NCBI GenBank assembly: GCA_030625815.1
Contig: DAOUQF010000012.1
Span: 33,691 to 97,690, forward strand
Direction of reading: 5' to 3'
Length of the DNA stretch: 64,000 nucleotides
From: Eubacteriales bacterium
GTDB taxonomy: Bacteria; Bacillota; Clostridia; Tissierellales; GPF-1
In this document: positions 60,677-64,000 of the stretch, in pieces
How the letters are laid out: each line of letters begins with the position of its first letter
How positions within the stretch are numbered: position 1 is the stretch's first letter
The notes under the pieces: model-generated
The model's input: only the letters and a program-made list of their open reading frames with translations
Database searches by the model: none
Told to the model about the DNA's origin: nothing
Position numbers and translations under genes: made by a program

Positions 60677-61990
60677 CTATCTCAATTGATAAAAGACGCT
60701 TCTGCCACCATTAATTCTTATTAGAATCCCCCGCTTCACCATTTTTGTCAGAATTGTTGCCGTTGTTGTTTTCCCTTTTTGAATCAGCCCTTCAAGATCG
60801 GCGCGTTGCGCGCTGCCGTTTACCTTCAGATAGCTGACAATCAATTCCTCAATCGGATCCAATGGGATCTCCCGCTCCATTTTTGCAAGTTGTTCTTTCG
60901 GCAAAATCACCGTAATGGAGTTTTCACGCACAACAAATTCCGGCAGACTCCGTCTCCCCTGATAGGAGGTTTTTATCCGTTTGACGCCTGTGGCCAGTTT
61001 TTCAATCATTCCCAAGCGCAAAAACAAATTTGCCAGCAACTCGTTTCTAGAAATCGAAACATTGCCGCTAACATATTCCCGTTCGCTGATCCCCGCAGGC
61101 AATCCTCCGGGAGACATGATTTCGATTCGGTCATCAAAAATTTCGATTCTCGCAGATGCTTGGTGCATATAATCACGGTGGACAATCAAGTTCGCAACCG
61201 CTTCCCGATAGGCAACCAGGGGAACCTCTTCCACCGTTTCCCGATAAACGCCCTCAATTCGTTCCTGCACCAAGCGGTGCTTTTCAAAAAAATTCAAGCA
61301 GCGGCCAACCTGCTCCAATATCGACATGTCCTTCAGTGTCTGGTGATCCATAATCTGGGATACATTGCTGCTGACAAACCGCACCAATTCAATTGTCGCA
61401 TTTTCCATTTGCGGATTATCCGAAAGGAGCAACGCCGCATGGGTGTAAGCATCATTCTGAATGACTCCCAGTGTTTTCAGCACATTCTCATCAAGAGTTT
61501 CAATGCCGATTCGTTCTCGAAGCTTCGCTTCAAGCGTTGTGAACTTCAGCTCCCGCTCTTCTGATACCGCCATAGCATCAAATTGGAGTTTTCGCCCCTT
61601 CATAATCAGACGTTTTAACTCCTCCCGGTCGACAGGCACTGATGCCGTATCCTTTCGCGTATAGGCAATCCCTTTCAGCAAATAAGGCTGATTTTCTCCG
61701 TAGAATACTTTCACTTCCAAAACTGATTGATTCTCCCTCTCCCTGTGAATCAGTTCGTAATAGGGTATTGGCACAATGTTGTCTCGAATTGCATTTTCAA
61801 TCTGCAAAGCCGTGGCTTCCAGATCCTCCAACCCAATTACTTGACCTTCATCGTCAATGCCCATCAAGATCGATCCGTCATGATAATTAGCAAAGGCACA
61901 GATCACCTTTAGAACAGTTTGCGAATATTTCAGCTTAAACTCCTGATATTTGTTTTCATATCGCTCCGATGGCGTGAATAGTATGTTCAT
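60677..61990 (-). CDS. AlbA_2-type ATP-binding regulator, second intact copy
   Basis: A 437-residue protein: AlbA_2 domain with CAFANYHDGSILMGIDDEG, a linker with RRKLQFD-type basic stretch, the GHKL-like AVANLIVHRDYMHQASARIE, IEIMSPGGLPAGI and NELLANLFLRLGMIEKLATGV, and a C-terminal winged helix (AQRADLEGLIQKGKTTTATIL). CAGGAGGGGCAA precedes the ATG. It is related to 51239-52666 and is the likely parent type of the fragment at 52979. Confidence 0.87.
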   Translation of the reverse strand: MNILFTPSERYENKYQEFKLKYSQTVLKVICAFANYHDGSILMGIDDEGQVIGLEDLEATALQIENAIRDNIVPIPYYELIHRERENQSVLEVKVFYGENQPYLLKGIAYTRKDTASVPVDREELKRLIMKGRKLQFDAMAVSEERELKFTTLEAKLRERIGIETLDENVLKTLGVIQNDAYTHAALLLSDNPQMENATIELVRFVSSNVSQIMDHQTLKDMSILEQVGRCLNFFEKHRLVQERIEGVYRETVEEVPLVAYREAVANLIVHRDYMHQASARIEIFDDRIEIMSPGGLPAGISEREYVSGNVSISRNELLANLFLRLGMIEKLATGVKRIKTSYQGRRSLPEFVVRENSITVILPKEQLAKMEREIPLDPIEELIVSYLKVNGSAQRADLEGLIQKGKTTTATILTKMVKRGILIRINGGRSVFYQLR

Positions 61991-62002
61991 TTGCCCCTCC
62001 TG

Positions 62003-62045
62003 TTGAACGAATACACCGCTTACTTTGACTCATTATTGAACGAAT
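62003..62045. repeat. Direct repeats upstream of the second AlbA_2 gene
   Basis: TTGAACGAAT occurs at 62003-62012 and 62036-62045, 33 bases apart, 15-55 bases upstream of the start. The core AACGAA also recurs upstream of the other AlbA_2 gene. Confidence 0.45.
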
Positions 62046-62124
62046 CGTGAATTTAAGGTCCATACAAGGGACATCCCTTCCGCCTTCCGGTATACTAAAG
62101 GCAACACAGTTAATGGAGGTTTCC

Positions 62125-63228
62125 ATGTACGATATTGCCATTATCGGCGCCGGACCGGCCGGCAGCAATCTCGCTCGGCTTCTGGCCCAGCAAACCCAAC
62201 TGAAGATCTGCCTGATCGACAAGCGGTCCTTGCAGGACGCGCAACCAGGCATACGCAGAAAGGCCTGCGGTGGACTCCTCTCGCCTGACGCCCAGAAGAT
62301 GCTGGCTCGCCAGGGGCTTACCATTCCGGTTTCCATCTTGGAAGATCCGCAGCTTTTCAGCGTGCGAACCATTGATTTTGACAATCGACTGGAGAACCAT
62401 TACCAACGCCATTATCTGAATATGAATCGAGAGAAATTCGATCGCTTTCTCTTCCATCTGGTGCCCAATTGGGTGGAGAAAAAAAGGGGCGTCGTTTTTG
62501 ACGTTAAAAAAAGAGAGTTCCATTGGTCCCTCCAGCTTCGCGACGAAGGACAAATTCAATCCATTCAAACCAAGGTTTTGATTGCCGCCGACGGCGCCAA
62601 TTCCTTTTTGCGGCGAACCTTCGCACCGGATTCTCCCCGGCCGCAACGATATATCAGCCTTCAAAAATGGTATCCATTGCATGACTCCATGCCCTATTAT
62701 ACGGGGATTTTCGATTCAAATGTGACTGACTACTATTCTTGGACGATCCAAAAGGATGATCATCTCATTCTGGGTACTGCGCTGCCCCTCGATTCACCCG
62801 TTCACGAGCGGTTTGAATTGCTTCGAAGCCGCGTGGAAGCTCATCTTGAGATTCCCTTGCGCAAAGAGATCCGCACCGAGGGCGCCTTTATCGAACGAAT
62901 CACCCATATCAATCAATTGCTCTGGGAGAAAGACGGCATCTTCTTTGTGGGAGAAGCGGCGGGCGCCGCCAGCCCCACCTCGGCAGAAGGCTTCAGTTAC
63001 GCCCTGCAATCCTCTTTCTATCTGGCCGATGCCTTGGCTGGCAACGCGAAAAATCCAGCAAGGTTCTACAAAAGAAAGTGCATGAAGATCGCGATCAAAT
63101 TACTGGCTAAACAGGTGAAATCCCCCGCCATGTATCATCTGGGGATAAGAAAGCTGGTTATGAAATCGAAAATCTCGGCAATTTCCACAAGCCTGAATAC
63201 CGGCTTTTCAAAGAATATCAATGATTGA
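62125..63228 (+). CDS. Geranylgeranyl-reductase-like FAD oxidoreductase
   Basis: A 367-residue flavoprotein. The FAD-binding motif DIAIIGAGPAGSNLARLLAQ opens it, RRKACGGLLSP matches the cysteine motif of the geranylgeranyl reductase family, LIAADGANSFLRR is the mid-motif, and FVGEAAGAASPTSAEGFSYAL is the second FAD motif. Relatives reduce isoprenoid chains or hydroxylate aromatic or tetracycline-like rings. The ATG at 62125 follows GGAGGTTTCC; upstream in-frame codons lack a ribosome site. A single gene with its own terminator. Confidence 0.85.
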   Translation: MYDIAIIGAGPAGSNLARLLAQQTQLKICLIDKRSLQDAQPGIRRKACGGLLSPDAQKMLARQGLTIPVSILEDPQLFSVRTIDFDNRLENHYQRHYLNMNREKFDRFLFHLVPNWVEKKRGVVFDVKKREFHWSLQLRDEGQIQSIQTKVLIAADGANSFLRRTFAPDSPRPQRYISLQKWYPLHDSMPYYTGIFDSNVTDYYSWTIQKDDHLILGTALPLDSPVHERFELLRSRVEAHLEIPLRKEIRTEGAFIERITHINQLLWEKDGIFFVGEAAGAASPTSAEGFSYALQSSFYLADALAGNAKNPARFYKRKCMKIAIKLLAKQVKSPAMYHLGIRKLVMKSKISAISTSLNTGFSKNIND

Positions 63229-63238
63229 CCCATAAAAA

Positions 63239-63278
63239 ATGCCCGCGGAATCTTCAACATCCGTGGGCATAACTTTTT
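63239..63278 (+). terminator. Terminator after the flavoprotein gene
   Basis: ATGCCCGCGGA and TCCGTGGGCAT pair with one G-T wobble, followed by AACTTTTTT. 63279-63356 has no gene. Confidence 0.85.
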
Positions 63279-63356
63279 TCTTTTTATTTTCCTCCCAATC
63301 ATGCAAACCTACCGAAAAATAATGATAGGCTAAACTCAAATTAGTTTCACTTGCTT

Positions 63357-64000
63357 CTACACCATCGCATTCCCCAAAAAGCCCATCACAACAAACCAAA
63401 TCAGGAAGTAAACCATAATCGCGCGAATATACTTCTTCCTCGCGAAGAACGGAAACTTGTTTCGCAGGTTCACAGGGTTCGTCACCAAAACCAAGACCGA
63501 CAAGAACGTGTAGATAATTGCGATCTTTGCAATCGTCTCGAAGAGCGGATCTGAAACCATCCAACCGATAAAAGCATACACCGCGGAAGAGAAAAGCATC
63601 TTCGCCGGATGCAGGGTTCGAAATCCCGGCAGCCAGAAGAATGGATTTTTCCACATAAGCCCCTCTTCAATCAAGGCCTTTTGAATTTCCGTGCAGCGAT
63701 TGGTTTGCTTTCTAAGTCCCTTTGTTTCCATCACATTCTCAGAAAGAACCAGCGTGTGCAAAATCCCGGAATCGAAATAAACTTCTTCCTCCGTGCAGGC
63801 GTTGATATATTCATTCACGATATTCGGTGCCGGATAACGCTCATGCTGCAGATACAGCCAGCCCAATCGTTTCCACTCGTTTTCCTCCACCATATAGGCA
63901 ACAAAATCGGTTCCCTCATAGGATCGAATCGGCATATTCGACTCATACTCACCCATCAGCATTTGGAAATGCGCCTCGTCCTTGCCTAAGATTAACTCGA
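63357..64000 (-). CDS. Membrane protein of unknown function (5' end outside window)
   Basis: At least 214 residues; the frame is open to the window edge, so the true start is probably beyond it (an ATG at 63962 lacks a clear ribosome site). The N-terminal part is polar and acidic with a Trp-rich stretch. Residues after about the middle have three or four hydrophobic helices (AVYAFIGWMV, IAIIYTFLSVLVLVTNPV, AIMVYFLIWFVVMGFLG). I do not recognise the family. Confidence 0.7.
   Translation of the reverse strand, partial: ELILGKDEAHFQMLMGEYESNMPIRSYEGTDFVAYMVEENEWKRLGWLYLQHERYPAPNIVNEYINACTEEEVYFDSGILHTLVLSENVMETKGLRKQTNRCTEIQKALIEEGLMWKNPFFWLPGFRTLHPAKMLFSSAVYAFIGWMVSDPLFETIAKIAIIYTFLSVLVLVTNPVNLRNKFPFFARKKYIRAIMVYFLIWFVVMGFLGNAMV

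Noticed and set aside
60779..61564. Open frame of 261 codons on the plus strand opposite the AlbA_2-type gene
   Set aside because: The minus strand encodes a full conserved protein in the same place; the plus frame has low-complexity His/Gln/Phe composition typical of an antisense shadow.
62110..62682. Minus-strand frame of 190 codons under the flavoprotein gene
   Set aside because: It is antisense to the FAD-binding motifs and has no ribosome site.
63208..63654. Minus-strand frame of 148 codons overlapping the end membrane protein
   Set aside because: The alternative frame at 63357-64000 has coherent membrane helices and stays open to the window edge; this frame also runs through the terminator at 63239-63278.

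Overview
The window looks like a chromosomal segment of a fermentative, Gram-positive, low-to-mid G+C Firmicute, most likely a clostridium-type anaerobe. The evidence is strong AGGAGG ribosome sites, several PTS permeases with PRD-domain regulators, two sigma-54 activators (LevR-like and AcoR-like), a butanediol-dehydrogenase-type gene, EutV/EutW-like signalling and TupA/CapK-type envelope decoration genes. No rRNA, tRNA or CRISPR array was recognised.

Layout. (1) 1-7.8 kb: a minus-strand polyol-type PTS operon (EIIA, EIIB, EIIC of the galactitol family, a D-2-hydroxyacid dehydrogenase, a zinc alcohol dehydrogenase and a class II aldolase cut by the window edge). It lies behind a LevR-like activator gene and a consensus sigma-54 promoter. 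(2) 7.9-22.1 kb: a first surface-polysaccharide operon (DegT-type aminotransferase, small phosphoglycosyl transferase, FemAB-like transferase, three GT2 enzymes, Wzy, Wzx, two TupA-type ATP-grasp proteins, UDP-glucose dehydrogenase, VanZ). It carries an intact insertion sequence and ends in a truncated galU. Its middle is visibly AT-rich. (3) 22.3-24.5 kb: a hydroxyacid dehydrogenase, a small sigma-70-like factor and an unknown gene. (4) 24.5-38.5 kb: a second polysaccharide operon (sugar-transfer ATP-grasp, two CapK-like adenylate-forming proteins, two GT4 enzymes, a GT2-MurJ fusion, a GT2, an O-antigen ligase-like protein, RmlB, a large phosphoglycosyl transferase). A remnant of a second ATP-grasp gene and a leader with its own terminator stand in front of it.

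(5) 38.9-42.3 kb: an AcoR-like sigma-54 activator and a butanediol-type dehydrogenase, with a sigma-54 promoter and four TTCCC-N5-GGGA(A/T) palindromes. (6) 42.4-48.0 kb: a second PTS operon (PRD/EIIB/EIIA regulator, ascorbate-family EIIB and EIIC, PfkB-type kinase, class II aldolase). (7) 48.2-53.1 kb: small membrane proteins, three of them with SHOCT tails, an AAA/DUF4143 ATPase behind three evenly spaced operators, an AlbA_2-type regulator and a fragment of another.

(8) 53.2-60.6 kb: the most interesting part. An EutW-like histidine kinase and an EutV-like ANTAR response regulator sit between an opine-dehydrogenase-family gene and a TRAP transporter operon. Both target units are preceded by leaders that fold as two hexaloop hairpins, the second overlapping the 5' arm of an intrinsic terminator; the dehydrogenase has two such leaders in tandem. 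I read this as a self-contained ANTAR antitermination regulon for uptake and oxidation of an opine-like or related carboxylate. (9) 60.6-64 kb: another AlbA_2-type regulator, a geranylgeranyl-reductase-like flavoprotein and an unknown membrane protein that runs off the edge.
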